From Halomarinibacterium sp041392125 (lineage in GTDB: Bacteria > Bacteroidota > Bacteroidia > Flavobacteriales > Flavobacteriaceae), in NCBI GenBank assembly GCA_041392125.1, contig JAWKMR010000008.1, positions 62,001 through 126,000 of the forward strand: a DNA stretch of 64,000 nucleotides, in the 5' to 3' direction. Below, piece by piece: positions 51,986 to 61,638 of this stretch (the stretch's first letter is position 1; each line of letters starts with the position of its first letter). Both the position numbers and the translations under genes were made by a program. The notes beneath the pieces are model-generated. The model saw only the letters and a list, made by a program, of their open reading frames with translations. It made no database searches and was not told the DNA's origin.

Positions 51986-52873
51986 ATGAATCGGTTTTTA
52001 ATTATTCCATTATTACTTATAACCAATTGGAAGTGTATTAGTCAAGAATACGTACCGCTTTTAGACCAAGTAAACGAATGGCACTTTACCAATTGTTATT
52101 TTGGCTGTCTTACGGATATATATTTTACCGATGGGGATACTATAGTTGATAATAAGACACATAAGATTTTAGACGGATACCACTACATTTCTCGCACTTT
52201 TTTACTTCGAGAGGATGTTTCTGCCAAGCAAATATTTTTAACAAAGGTGAATGAAACCAATAATGAAGAATATTTATTATATGATTTTTCATTAACCGAA
52301 GGGGATATATTTTCCATGAAAAATCCTATCACACCTTTTCCTGAAGATGGGGGAGATTTTGTTTTAGATTCCATTAGATTCCGGACTTTGGTAGATGGAA
52401 ATGAGTATCGCCATTTTTATTTTTCTCCAGCGCCTTCAAACACCATTAGCGATAACAATGCTATTTGGATTGAAGGTTTAGGATCCTTGTCCATCATTAA
52501 TGCGCCTGGAGGTGAGCCCGATATTAATGGGGTAGGGCACTTAAGTTGCTTTTTCAAAAACGGACAGTCTTTCTATGCAAATTTAGACTCTATTGAAAGT
52601 TGTTCTCCTATGCTTAGTATTTTTGATGTTAAAAAAGAAGGAAAAGATATCGTTATTTTGAATCCTGCGTCCTCAAATTTTGTCACGCTTATAAATACGT
52701 CTTCCGTACAATTAGTACAAGTTTTTGATATTCAGGGTAGAAAAATTACTTCCGCTTTAAATAACGGTTCCAACGAAATCAATTTAGATAAAAGCTTATT
52801 TCAAGAAAACATTTATTTTGTAAAAGCGATTAGAAACAACCGCACGCTAACTACTTTAAAATTTGTTATATGA
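51986..52873 (+). CDS. Exported protein with type IX C-terminal sorting domain
   Basis: 295 residues. Signal peptide MNRFLIIPLLLITNWKCISQ, a central domain of about 185 residues (DTIVDNKTHKILDGYHYISR, FSLTEGDIFSM, IEGLGSL), and a C-terminal 75-residue domain with ILNPASSNFVTL and VQVFDIQGRKI, the type A sorting signal of T9SS cargo. It should be exported through the type IX system, to which PorQ in this window belongs. Start at 51986 chosen for the signal peptide. The last 4 bases overlap the GH12-like gene. Confidence 0.85.
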   Translation: MNRFLIIPLLLITNWKCISQEYVPLLDQVNEWHFTNCYFGCLTDIYFTDGDTIVDNKTHKILDGYHYISRTFLLREDVSAKQIFLTKVNETNNEEYLLYDFSLTEGDIFSMKNPITPFPEDGGDFVLDSIRFRTLVDGNEYRHFYFSPAPSNTISDNNAIWIEGLGSLSIINAPGGEPDINGVGHLSCFFKNGQSFYANLDSIESCSPMLSIFDVKKEGKDIVILNPASSNFVTLINTSSVQLVQVFDIQGRKITSALNNGSNEINLDKSLFQENIYFVKAIRNNRTLTTLKFVI

Positions 52874-53751
52874 CGAACACTTCTTTTTTGAATAGGAATT
52901 CCTTTAAGATTTCCATTGCAGTTTTATTGCTCACCCTATTAGCTTCCTGCAAAACCTTAAACAGAAAAGTTACCTACCCACAAATGGTAAGCAATGCTTC
53001 AGACCAAGCACAAAAGTTGGTCAACAATTCAGACTATTCTACCTGTGAATTTGGAGTAGAAAAACGCTTTGGAGAAATCCTTCTAAAAAATAATTTATGG
53101 GGAAGAAGAAAACTTAATAGCCCAGATTCTATAGAACTATGCTCCTTTAAAAAAGGGGACTATTACGGATGGAAATGGCAATTACCTAATAATGCGAGAG
53201 GTGTTATTGGCTATCCGGCCTTGCAGGTAGGAAACAACCCTTTTTCAAAAAAAGAAAAAAACCCGGATTTTCCGATTAAGCTTACCGAAATGTCGAAGCT
53301 TACTGTAAATTATGATGTAGAAACTCATGTAAAGTTTAAAAAATACAATTTAGCGTTTGATCTATGGTTGGTAAATAAAGAACAACAATATAATAATACC
53401 AATATCACCACAGAAATAATGATTTGGGAGGATTATTTCAACTTTACTTCCTTCGGAAAAAAGAAAGAAAGTATTATTACTCCATTTGGGGTTTACGATG
53501 TATTGGTGGGTCATTTGTTAAATCCAAAATTTAATCAGGATTGGACCTATGTTGCTTTTGTGAGAAAAACACCAAGAAGCAAAGGCGAAGTCGATATTGC
53601 CTTTTTTATGGATTATTTGGTGAAAAATAAAATCGTTAGTGTAGAAGATTATTTTACTTCTATAGAATTTGGCAACGAGATAGGAAATTCTAGTGGAATT
53701 ACTTTAGTGAAGGAATTTAATTGGAATCTTGTGCGTAAGAATCTCAACTAA
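52870..53751 (+). CDS. GH12-like glycoside hydrolase lipoprotein
   Basis: 293 residues. Lipobox TLLASC, Cys27. GH12-type motifs: NNLWG (74-78), GYPALQVGNNPF (114-125), the nucleophile Glu182 in EIMIW and the probable acid/base Glu270 in FGNEIG. GH12 enzymes cut beta-1,4-glucans and xyloglucan. An N-terminal lipid anchor suggests an outer-membrane or periplasmic enzyme. The 4-base overlap with the sorting-domain gene suggests that they are made together. It overlaps the convergent SpoIIAA-like gene by 8 bases. Activity is inferred from motifs. Confidence 0.75.
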   Translation: MTNTSFLNRNSFKISIAVLLLTLLASCKTLNRKVTYPQMVSNASDQAQKLVNNSDYSTCEFGVEKRFGEILLKNNLWGRRKLNSPDSIELCSFKKGDYYGWKWQLPNNARGVIGYPALQVGNNPFSKKEKNPDFPIKLTEMSKLTVNYDVETHVKFKKYNLAFDLWLVNKEQQYNNTNITTEIMIWEDYFNFTSFGKKKESIITPFGVYDVLVGHLLNPKFNQDWTYVAFVRKTPRSKGEVDIAFFMDYLVKNKIVSVEDYFTSIEFGNEIGNSSGITLVKEFNWNLVRKNLN

Positions 53752-54127
53752 CGTCAATTTTCTTTTCAACCAACTCTTTTACCCACTGTATTGCTTTGTC
53801 TAAAGTAGTAAATGCTTTGGTGGATTTTTTTATAAAAAATTTCTCAAAATTTGAATTTTCTAACTTAGAAGGATTTTCAGAAACAATTGCAAATCCAACT
53901 AAATTTTCAATTTCAGCCACTTCAAGATAAACAATAGGATTTACAGAATAGGAGTGAACACGATGTGTAATGTACCCAAAGGGCTTCTTTGGGAAGTGCT
54001 TATTTGCTATAGAAATAATTAAAGTACTTATTTCTTTTTCAATGGTAACTCCTTCTGAAATTACTGCTTTTACATAAAAATCGTGTACTTCAATGATACC
54101 AAAATCATATTCATATAATTGGTTCAT
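53744..54127 (-). CDS. Small SpoIIAA/STAS-like protein, paralogue B
   Basis: 127 residues. It shares the layout of the protein at 37540: YDFGIIEVHDFYVKAVISEGV, then a helix, PFGYITHR, YSVNP, and the closing helix TLDKAIQWVKELVEK. Overall similarity between the two is clear by eye along the whole length. Cytoplasmic, function unknown. Both copies are the last gene before a convergent feature. Confidence 0.78.
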   Translation of the reverse strand: MNQLYEYDFGIIEVHDFYVKAVISEGVTIEKEISTLIISIANKHFPKKPFGYITHRVHSYSVNPIVYLEVAEIENLVGFAIVSENPSKLENSNFEKFFIKKSTKAFTTLDKAIQWVKELVEKKIDVS

Positions 54128-54169
54128 TAGTTGGAAATTATACTTAAAAATACAAAGAAATTTTAAAAA

Positions 54170-54202
54170 GAAAAAAGGCTACGATTCTGTAGCCTTTTTT
54201 TG
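54170..54202. terminator. Bidirectional terminator at the end of clpC
   Basis: AGGCTAC (54177-54183) pairs with GTAGCCT (54189-54195); A and T runs on either side. The clpC stop codon lies in the stem. Confidence 0.85.
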
Positions 54203-56734
54203 TTTTTTGATTTTGATGGTCAATTCATCTTTTGCTTCATCGAGATCCATGGTAATAGTGTCTCCCTCTTTTAAGTTTGAATTGATGATTTCTTCCGCAA
54301 GAGCATCTTCAATATATTTTTGAATCGCTCGTTTTAATGGTCTAGCACCATAATCTTTATCAAACCCTTTATTAGCAATATAATCCTTCGCCGTATCTGT
54401 TAACTCAAGCGTGTATCCTAAATCTAAAATTCTAGCAAATAATTGATTTAGTTCAATATCAATAATTTTATGAATATGCTCTCTTTCCAATGGGTTAAAC
54501 ACCATTACGTCATCTACCCTGTTTAAAAATTCGGGGGCAAATGTTTTTTTCAACGCATTTTCAATAACGCTTTTCGCGTTAGAGTCAATCTGACTATTTT
54601 TAGCAGCAGTTCCAAAACCTACTCCTTGTCCAAAATCTTGAAGCTTTCTCGCCCCAATATTGGATGTCATGATGATAATTGTATTTCTGAAATCAATTTT
54701 TCTTCCTAAGCTATCTGTTAAATAACCGTCATCCAATACCTGGAGTAACATATTGAACACGTCGGGATGTGCCTTTTCAATCTCATCCAGCAATACTACA
54801 GCATAGGGTTTTCTTCGTATTTTTTCAGTCAACTGCCCGCCTTCTTCATAACCTACGTATCCCGGAGGAGCACCAATTAATCTGGAAACAGCAAATTTTT
54901 CCATATACTCACTCATATCAATTCGAACCAAAGCATTATCACTGTCAAAAAGCTCTCTGGCTAGTACTTTTGCCAATTGTGTTTTTCCCACCCCAGTTTG
55001 ACCTAAGAAAATAAAGGAACCAATAGGTTTATTGGGGTCTTTAAGTCCAGCACGGTTTCTTTGTATGGCTTTCACCACTTTAGCAACGGCTTCATCTTGG
55101 CCAATCACTTTTCCCTTAATTCTATCTGGGAGTGCAGCCAATTTGGTGCTTTCGGTTTGTGCAATACGGTTTACCGGAATTCCAGTCATCATGGAAACTA
55201 CTTCTGCTACATTTTCTTCATCTACTTTTTCTCGGTGAAGTTTCGATTCAGTTTCCCAAGCTTCTTGAGCATTTAGAAGCTCCTTTTCAAGATTTTTTTC
55301 GTCATCACGCAATTTGGCAGCTTCTTCGTATTTCTGTTTTTTAACTACAGAATTTTTTTGCTCTCGTACTTCTTCCAACTTCGATTCAATGGCTAAAATC
55401 TTTTCAGGAACATTAATATTGGTAATATGTACTCTCGAACCAGCTTCATCAAGGGCGTCAATAGCTTTATCGGGAAGAAACCGCTCGGTCATATATCTAT
55501 TCGTAAGCTTTACACACGCTACCAATGCTTCATCCGTATAAGTAACATTGTGATGCGATTCGTATTTGTCTTTAATATTGTGTAAAATTTCAATAGTTTC
55601 CTCAACGGAGGTAGGCTCTACCAATACTTTCTGAAAACGCCTTTCAAGCGCACCATCTTTTTCAATATATTGTCGGTACTCATCAAGTGTGGTGGCTCCT
55701 ATACATTGTATTTCACCTCTCGCCAGAGCAGGTTTAAACATATTAGAGGCATCGAGTGAGCCTGTTGCACCACCAGCCCCAACAATGGTATGGATTTCAT
55801 CAATAAATAAGATGATGTCATCATTTTTTTCAAGCTCGTTCATCACGGCTTTCATCCGTTCTTCAAACTGCCCACGGTATTTGGTACCGGCGACCAAGCT
55901 GGCTAAATCGAGAGTAACAACACGCTTATCGTATAATATCCTAGATACTTTTCGTTGAATAATTCGAAGTGCTAATCCTTCAGCAATGGCCGATTTACCA
56001 ACACCAGGTTCACCAATAAGCAATGGATTGTTTTTCTTTCTACGGCTAAGAATCTGTGAGACACGTTGTATTTCATTTTCCCTTCCCACAACAGGGTCAA
56101 GCTTACCTTCTTCGGCAAGTGCTGTTAAATCCCTTCCAAAATTATCTAAAACTGGGGTTTTAGATTTCTTTGCGCCTTTAGCGCCTGTACTACTTGCAAA
56201 TAAATTGTCTTTATCTCCATCAGTTGCAGAAGCATCTTCATCTTCATTAGAAAATTCGGAAGTCGTGGGTTCTATATAATCTTCGTCTTTTGTAATCATC
56301 GATTTAAATTGATCTTTTACACCATCATAATCTACTTTCATTTTGTGAAGCAATTTGGTGGTAGGGTCATTTTCATTCCTCAATATGCATAATAGGAGAT
56401 GGGCCGTGTTTATAGAATTACTTTGAAATAGTTTTGCTTCTAGAAAAGTAGTTTTCAAAGCTCTTTCGGCCTGTCTTGTTAAATGCAAATTCTTTTTATC
56501 GTTTGTGGCTAATGCTGCATTGGGATTCGCAGGGCTTAAAATTTCAACTTTTCTGCGAAGGTGATTTAAATCAACATCAAGGGCGTTGAGAATGGTTACT
56601 GCTTTTCCGTTACCATCCCGTAATAGCCCAAGCATTAAGTGTTCGGTACCAATAAAATCGTGACCCAACCGCAAAGCTTCTTCCTTGCTGTAGGCAATCA
56701 CATCTTTAACTCTTGGTGAAAAATTATCATCCAT
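54179..56734 (-). CDS. clpC: ATP-dependent Clp protease ATP-binding subunit ClpC
   Basis: 851 residues. The double Clp-N repeat (1-145) is followed by AAA+ domain 1 with GEPGVGKSA, a UVR/M-type middle region (KQKYEEAAKLRDDEKNLEKEL) and AAA+ domain 2 with GQTGVGKTQ and the SEYMEKFAVSRLIGAPPGYVG stretch. It unfolds proteins for ClpP. In Firmicutes the M region binds the adaptor McsB/MecA; adaptors are unknown in Bacteroidota. A 260-base gap separates it from the divergent gyrA. Confidence 0.95.
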   Translation of the reverse strand: MDDNFSPRVKDVIAYSKEEALRLGHDFIGTEHLMLGLLRDGNGKAVTILNALDVDLNHLRRKVEILSPANPNAALATNDKKNLHLTRQAERALKTTFLEAKLFQSNSINTAHLLLCILRNENDPTTKLLHKMKVDYDGVKDQFKSMITKDEDYIEPTTSEFSNEDEDASATDGDKDNLFASSTGAKGAKKSKTPVLDNFGRDLTALAEEGKLDPVVGRENEIQRVSQILSRRKKNNPLLIGEPGVGKSAIAEGLALRIIQRKVSRILYDKRVVTLDLASLVAGTKYRGQFEERMKAVMNELEKNDDIILFIDEIHTIVGAGGATGSLDASNMFKPALARGEIQCIGATTLDEYRQYIEKDGALERRFQKVLVEPTSVEETIEILHNIKDKYESHHNVTYTDEALVACVKLTNRYMTERFLPDKAIDALDEAGSRVHITNINVPEKILAIESKLEEVREQKNSVVKKQKYEEAAKLRDDEKNLEKELLNAQEAWETESKLHREKVDEENVAEVVSMMTGIPVNRIAQTESTKLAALPDRIKGKVIGQDEAVAKVVKAIQRNRAGLKDPNKPIGSFIFLGQTGVGKTQLAKVLARELFDSDNALVRIDMSEYMEKFAVSRLIGAPPGYVGYEEGGQLTEKIRRKPYAVVLLDEIEKAHPDVFNMLLQVLDDGYLTDSLGRKIDFRNTIIIMTSNIGARKLQDFGQGVGFGTAAKNSQIDSNAKSVIENALKKTFAPEFLNRVDDVMVFNPLEREHIHKIIDIELNQLFARILDLGYTLELTDTAKDYIANKGFDKDYGARPLKRAIQKYIEDALAEEIINSNLKEGDTITMDLDEAKDELTIKIKKQKKATES

Positions 56735-56995
56735 AAATTGGGGTCCTTGGGTATAAATTTATTAAAAATATACATGTGAACGGCAAATTTTGTGCCTTAT
56801 TGATCTATCCCTAGTCGTAAAGGAAATAAAAATGCTGTAAAATTCAGTACTAAATTACAATAGTTATTAACGGTTTACAAGCTAAAATTTGTTAATAAAA
56901 ATATGATTTTTAACCGCCAAAAAGCCTTACTAAACCTACAAAATGCTGTATATTGCTCACTTAGTTTAATTCTTTAAAAATACAGTTAACTACTT

Positions 56996-59545
56996 ATGGC
57001 TGAAGGCGAAAAATTAATACCCATTAATATAGAAGATGAAATGAAATCTGCCTACATCGATTATTCGATGTCGGTCATTGTGTCACGTGCTTTACCCGAT
57101 GTGAGAGATGGTATGAAACCTGTCCACAGAAGGGTACTCTTTGGAATGCACGAATTAGGGGTTAGAGCGAATACCGCTCATAAAAAATCGGCAAGAATTG
57201 TAGGGGAAGTCCTTGGAAAATATCATCCCCATGGGGATACTTCTGTGTATGATGCCATGGTGCGTATGGCTCAGGAATGGAGCCTCCGGTACATGTTGGT
57301 AGATGGGCAAGGGAATTTTGGTTCCATTGATGGTGATAGCCCTGCCGCTATGCGTTATACCGAGGCAAGAATGCAAAAGATTTCAGAAGAAATGCTTGCC
57401 GATATTGATAAAGAAACCGTAGATCATCAACTTAATTTCGATGACACACTGCAAGAGCCTACCGTGCTGCCCACCAAAGTCCCGGGATTATTAATTAACG
57501 GGGCATCAGGAATTGCTGTAGGTATGGCAACCAATATGCCTCCTCATAACCTTACCGAAGTAATTGATGGAACCATTTCGTATATCGATAATAACGATAT
57601 TGAAATTGACGAGCTAATGAAGCACATTAAAGCTCCCGATTTTCCAACCGGAGGTGTTATTTATGGTTATGAAGGAGTTCGAGAGGCATTTCATACCGGT
57701 AGAGGGCGGGTAGTGCTAAGAGGAAAAGCCCATTTTGAAGAGGTGGAAGGGCGTGAAGCTATTATTGTAACAGAAATCCCTTATCAAGTAAACAAGGCTG
57801 AAATGATTAAAAAAACAGCCGATTTGGTAAACGAAAAGAAAATTGAAGGGATTTCCAATATTCGGGACGAGTCGGACCGAAAGGGAATGCGTGTGGTTTA
57901 TATTCTGAAAAGAGATGCTATTCCAAACATCGTATTGAATATGCTGTATAAGTACACAGCCCTTCAATCCAGTTTTAGTGTCAATAACATTGCACTGGTA
58001 AATGGACGCCCACAAATGTTAAACCTCAAGGAATTGATTCACTATTTTGTGGAACATCGCCACGAAGTAGTAACGCGTCGAACTCAATATTTGCTTCGTA
58101 AAGCGGAAGAAAGAGCACATATTCTGGAAGGTTTAATCATTGCTTCCGATAATATCGACGAAGTTATTGCACTCATTCGTGCTTCTGCCAATGCAGACGA
58201 AGCACGTGAAAAGTTGATGGAGCGTTTCAGTCTTTCTGAAATTCAGGCACGTGCGATAGTTGAAATGCGTTTACGTCAATTAACAGGACTGGAGCAGGAT
58301 AAACTACGAAGTGAATATGAAGAGTTGATGAAAACCATTGAAGATTACAAAGACATTCTGGCTAAAAAAGAACGCCGAATGGAAATCATTAAAACCGAGC
58401 TTTCAGAAATAAAAGAGAAGTTTGGTGATAAGCGACGCTCCGAAATTGAATATGCCGGTGGTGATGTAAGTATTACCGATTTGATTGCCGATGAGCAAGT
58501 GGTAATTACGATTTCACATGCGGGTTACATTAAAAGAACATCATTAACCGAATACAAAACTCAAAATAGAGGAGGTGTCGGGCAAAAAGCATCAGCTACC
58601 AGAAATGAAGATTTCTTAGAACATCTTTTTGTGGGAACTAACCACCAATACATGTTATTCTTTACGCAAAAAGGTAAGTGCTTCTGGATGAGAGTTTTCG
58701 AAATACCTGAAGGAAGTAAAACTTCAAAAGGAAGAGCCATTCAAAACCTTATTAATATTGAGCAAGACGATAAAGTAAAAGCCTTTATTTGTACGCAAGA
58801 TTTAAAAGACGAGGATTATATTAACAGTCATTATGTAATTATGGCTACCAAGCAGGGACAGGTAAAGAAAACTTCCTTAGAACAATATTCCCGCCCAAGA
58901 ACCAATGGTATTAATGCTATTACCATTAAAGATGATGACGAATTACTAGAAGCGCGTTTAACTACCGGTGAAAGCCAAGTAATGCTAGCATTACGTTCTG
59001 GTAAAGCCATTCGCTTTGAAGAAGCAAAAACACGCCCCATGGGTCGTAATGCTTCTGGAGTTCGAGGGATAACATTAGCTCACAAAAATGATGAGGTAAT
59101 TGGGATGGTGACTATAGAAAATCCTTTAGAAGAAACGGTACTTGTAGTTTCTGAAAACGGATATGGAAAACGCACCTATATCGATGACCCTGAAGACGGT
59201 GAAGCGGTGTACCGAATTACCAATCGAGGTGGAAAAGGAGTAAAAACCATTTCCATTACCGAAAAAACAGGTAATTTAGTAGCCATAAAAAGTGTGACCG
59301 ATAATGATGATTTGATGATTATCAACAAATCCGGAATTGCTATTAGAATGGAGGCTGCAGATTTACGGGTTATGGGACGCGCCACACAAGGGGTGCGCCT
59401 CATAAAAGTGAGGGAAGACGATTCCATTGCCGCTGTGGCAAAAGTGATGAAGGATGAAGATGAAAGTGATGTTGAAGCAGAAGATACTTCCGAAAATGGT
59501 ACAGCAATTGATACACCCGATGCACAAACTGAAAATAACGAATAA
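56996..59545 (+). CDS. gyrA: DNA gyrase subunit A
   Basis: 849 residues. The start SAYIDYSMSVIVSRALPDVRDG, catalytic Tyr121 in RYTEARM, the quinolone-determining region YHPHGDTSVYDAMVRMAQ (Thr in place of the E. coli Ser83) and six C-terminal GyrA beta-pinwheel repeats (e.g. QNRGGVGQ as the GyrA box) are present, which separates it from ParC. The C-terminal tail is acidic (DEDESDVEAEDTSEN). It is followed after 15 bases by a TPR gene. Confidence 0.97.
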   Translation: MAEGEKLIPINIEDEMKSAYIDYSMSVIVSRALPDVRDGMKPVHRRVLFGMHELGVRANTAHKKSARIVGEVLGKYHPHGDTSVYDAMVRMAQEWSLRYMLVDGQGNFGSIDGDSPAAMRYTEARMQKISEEMLADIDKETVDHQLNFDDTLQEPTVLPTKVPGLLINGASGIAVGMATNMPPHNLTEVIDGTISYIDNNDIEIDELMKHIKAPDFPTGGVIYGYEGVREAFHTGRGRVVLRGKAHFEEVEGREAIIVTEIPYQVNKAEMIKKTADLVNEKKIEGISNIRDESDRKGMRVVYILKRDAIPNIVLNMLYKYTALQSSFSVNNIALVNGRPQMLNLKELIHYFVEHRHEVVTRRTQYLLRKAEERAHILEGLIIASDNIDEVIALIRASANADEAREKLMERFSLSEIQARAIVEMRLRQLTGLEQDKLRSEYEELMKTIEDYKDILAKKERRMEIIKTELSEIKEKFGDKRRSEIEYAGGDVSITDLIADEQVVITISHAGYIKRTSLTEYKTQNRGGVGQKASATRNEDFLEHLFVGTNHQYMLFFTQKGKCFWMRVFEIPEGSKTSKGRAIQNLINIEQDDKVKAFICTQDLKDEDYINSHYVIMATKQGQVKKTSLEQYSRPRTNGINAITIKDDDELLEARLTTGESQVMLALRSGKAIRFEEAKTRPMGRNASGVRGITLAHKNDEVIGMVTIENPLEETVLVVSENGYGKRTYIDDPEDGEAVYRITNRGGKGVKTISITEKTGNLVAIKSVTDNDDLMIINKSGIAIRMEAADLRVMGRATQGVRLIKVREDDSIAAVAKVMKDEDESDVEAEDTSENGTAIDTPDAQTENNE

Positions 59546-59560
59546 ACTAAATACTAAAAA

Positions 59561-60823
59561 ATGAAAAAACAAATATTTATTGTAGGACTCATACTAATTT
59601 CTGCGGTAGCATTTGCCCAAAAAAAGGAAATTAAAAAAGCAGAAAAAGCGGTAGATAGTCAAAAGTATGACGAAGCAATGGCCTATTTGAAGGAAGCAGA
59701 ACCAATGCTTGGTACTGCAGATAATATGCTAAAAGCACACTATTACACCTTGTTAGGTGAAACCACTTTGGGAACTGCCGGAACTTCAAATTTTGCAAAA
59801 ATGAAAGATGCCGGAGCCGCTTTTTTAAAAGCCGAAGAGTTAAGCGGAAATAAAGATGAACGACTTACCCTCGCTGTAGATAGGCTACGTGTGGCTTTAG
59901 TAAATAGTGCCATTGAAGACCAAAATAAACAAAGTTATTTAACTGCTTCACAAAAATTATATCAAGCCTATATGGTTAGCCCAAAAGATACCTCTTACCT
60001 TTACTATGCTGCCGGTAATTCTGTAAACGGAAAGGATTATGATACAGCCTTAGGCTATTATGAGCAACTCCTTGATAAAGGTTTTACCAATATACACATG
60101 GAATACTCAGCTACTAACCCTGAAAATGGTCAAGCCGTAGCATTTGCAAGTAAAGAGGAGCGTGATAATATGGTGAAATTTGCCAACTATACAAACCCCA
60201 AGGACGAAAAAACTAGCTCTGTAGAAGGAGATATGCTTCAAAAAGTCACGCTGATTTATATGAATAAAGGGCAAAATGAAAAAGCTTTAGCTATTATGAA
60301 TAAGGCTCGTGCTGCAAATCCAGACGATGTTAACTTAATGCGATCTGAAGCCGATCTTGCCTATAAGATGGGAGATATGGAAAAATATAACAAGATTATG
60401 GCGGATGTTATAAAAACAGATCCCAATAACCCAGAATTATATTATAACCTTGGCGTAAGTTCTGCATCCATTGGTCAAAAAGATAAAGCAAGAGAATATT
60501 ATTTAAAAGCTTTAGAAATTAAACCTGATTATTCTTTTGCACAAATTAATATGGCGGCTCTAATTCTTCAAGATGAAGGAAAATTGGTAGAAGAAATGAA
60601 CAGCTTAGGAACCTCTCGTGCCGATAATTTAAAATATGATGAATTGAAGGAAAAGAGAAATAAAATGTATCAAGATGCACTTCCTTACTTAGAAGGTGCC
60701 GTACAATCTGCTCCAGAAAATATTGAAGTTTTTAGAACCTTAATGAACCTTTATAGTCAATTGGGGATGGATGATAAGTATAAAGCAGCAAAAGCAAAAC
60801 TTGCCGAAATTGAGGGTAATTAA
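59561..60823 (+). CDS. Exported TPR-repeat protein
   Basis: 420 residues. Signal peptide MKKQIFIVGLILISAVAFA, cut before Gln. At least six TPR units (VDSQKYDEAMAYLKEAEPML, KDYDTALGYYEQLLDKGF, PELYYNLGVSSASIGQKDKA, REYYLKALEIKPDYSFA). Such proteins act as scaffolds in the periplasm. Located 15 bases after gyrA, probably cotranscribed. It ends at a strong terminator. The partner is unknown. Confidence 0.9.
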   Translation: MKKQIFIVGLILISAVAFAQKKEIKKAEKAVDSQKYDEAMAYLKEAEPMLGTADNMLKAHYYTLLGETTLGTAGTSNFAKMKDAGAAFLKAEELSGNKDERLTLAVDRLRVALVNSAIEDQNKQSYLTASQKLYQAYMVSPKDTSYLYYAAGNSVNGKDYDTALGYYEQLLDKGFTNIHMEYSATNPENGQAVAFASKEERDNMVKFANYTNPKDEKTSSVEGDMLQKVTLIYMNKGQNEKALAIMNKARAANPDDVNLMRSEADLAYKMGDMEKYNKIMADVIKTDPNNPELYYNLGVSSASIGQKDKAREYYLKALEIKPDYSFAQINMAALILQDEGKLVEEMNSLGTSRADNLKYDELKEKRNKMYQDALPYLEGAVQSAPENIEVFRTLMNLYSQLGMDDKYKAAKAKLAEIEGN

Positions 60824-60837
60824 TACAAATAAAAACT

Positions 60838-60872
60838 TAAAAAAGGCTTCCAGAAATGGAAGCCTTTTTTTA
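60838..60872. terminator. Bidirectional terminator
   Basis: AGGCTTCCA (60844-60852) pairs with TGGAAGCCT (60857-60865) with flanking A and T runs. It serves the gyrA-TPR unit and the convergent NlpC/P60 gene, whose stop lies just inside it. Confidence 0.88.
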
Positions 60873-61619
60873 TACAATCTTTTTAATAACCCGTAGTTTG
60901 TGTGAATAGATTTTTGTGTCTACATTAAATATTCCCGTATGATCAATTCTGTCTATCCGTACTTTTCCGTGAGAATGAATAATGTAATTATCGGCTAATA
61001 TAATACCCACATGAATAATAGTCCCTTCATTATTATCAAAAAAAGCTAAATCACCAGGTTCACTTTCCTCAATAAAGCTTAGTACTTCTCCTTGAGTAGC
61101 TTGCTGACTCGCATCACGAAGTAACGCATAGCCATTAATCTTATAAACCATTTGGGTAAACCCACTGCAATCTATGCCAAAAGGAGTTTTTCCTCCCCAT
61201 AAATAGGGACTGTTTAAATATACAAGAGCGGTTTCAGTAAGTTTTTCCTTCGGTTGTTTTTCTGAAACACATCTGCCTTCAAAAGTATTGTGTAAAAAAT
61301 TTGAATGATGAACAGTACTTCCTATTGGGATAGTAAGCAGTTGCTTTTTTTGAGTGGCAACAAAATCAACCAAATCTATGGCATATTTAGGAGAAAGCGC
61401 TTTTAATGAATCGAATTCTTCCGAAGTAATTATTTGGTATTGCTTATTATCTATCCATCCTTCATAAGAATCGAAATCCAAACGAATTTTACTCCATTTT
61501 TTCTGAATTTCTAAAACCTTAAAGATTTCTCCGTAGAGTACTTGGCTAACCAATTCACTCTTATCTGAAGATTCTAGTCGTAATGGAACAATACTAAGAG
61601 GACAGATGCCGTATTTCAT
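60870..61619 (-). CDS. NlpC/P60 family cell-wall endopeptidase
   Basis: 249 residues. An SH3b-like N-terminal domain (about 1-65, LYGEIFKVLEIQKKWSKIRL) is followed by an NlpC/P60 domain with Cys151 (FGIDCSGF), His203 (IIHVGIIL) and His215 (IIHSHGKV) as the likely catalytic triad. YLWGGKTPFG is a conserved segment. Such proteins cut peptidoglycan stem peptides. No signal peptide is seen at the N-terminus (MKYGICPLSIVPLRLESSDK), so it could act in the cytoplasm on recycled muropeptides, as YkfC does. It lies 19 bases after the thiolase gene. Confidence 0.9.
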   Translation of the reverse strand: MKYGICPLSIVPLRLESSDKSELVSQVLYGEIFKVLEIQKKWSKIRLDFDSYEGWIDNKQYQIITSEEFDSLKALSPKYAIDLVDFVATQKKQLLTIPIGSTVHHSNFLHNTFEGRCVSEKQPKEKLTETALVYLNSPYLWGGKTPFGIDCSGFTQMVYKINGYALLRDASQQATQGEVLSFIEESEPGDLAFFDNNEGTIIHVGIILADNYIIHSHGKVRIDRIDHTGIFNVDTKIYSHKLRVIKKIV

Positions 61620-61638
61620 TCAATAAAACTACAGAAAT

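Noticed and set aside
55689..56279. Long open frames on the plus strand inside clpC
   Set aside because: They are antisense to a highly conserved gene, have no start context or family similarity, and reflect codon bias.
56735..56995. Small genes in the 260-base divergent gap between clpC and gyrA
   Set aside because: Only very AT-rich sequence with imperfect -7 boxes (such as TATATTGC near 56949); nothing firm enough to annotate.
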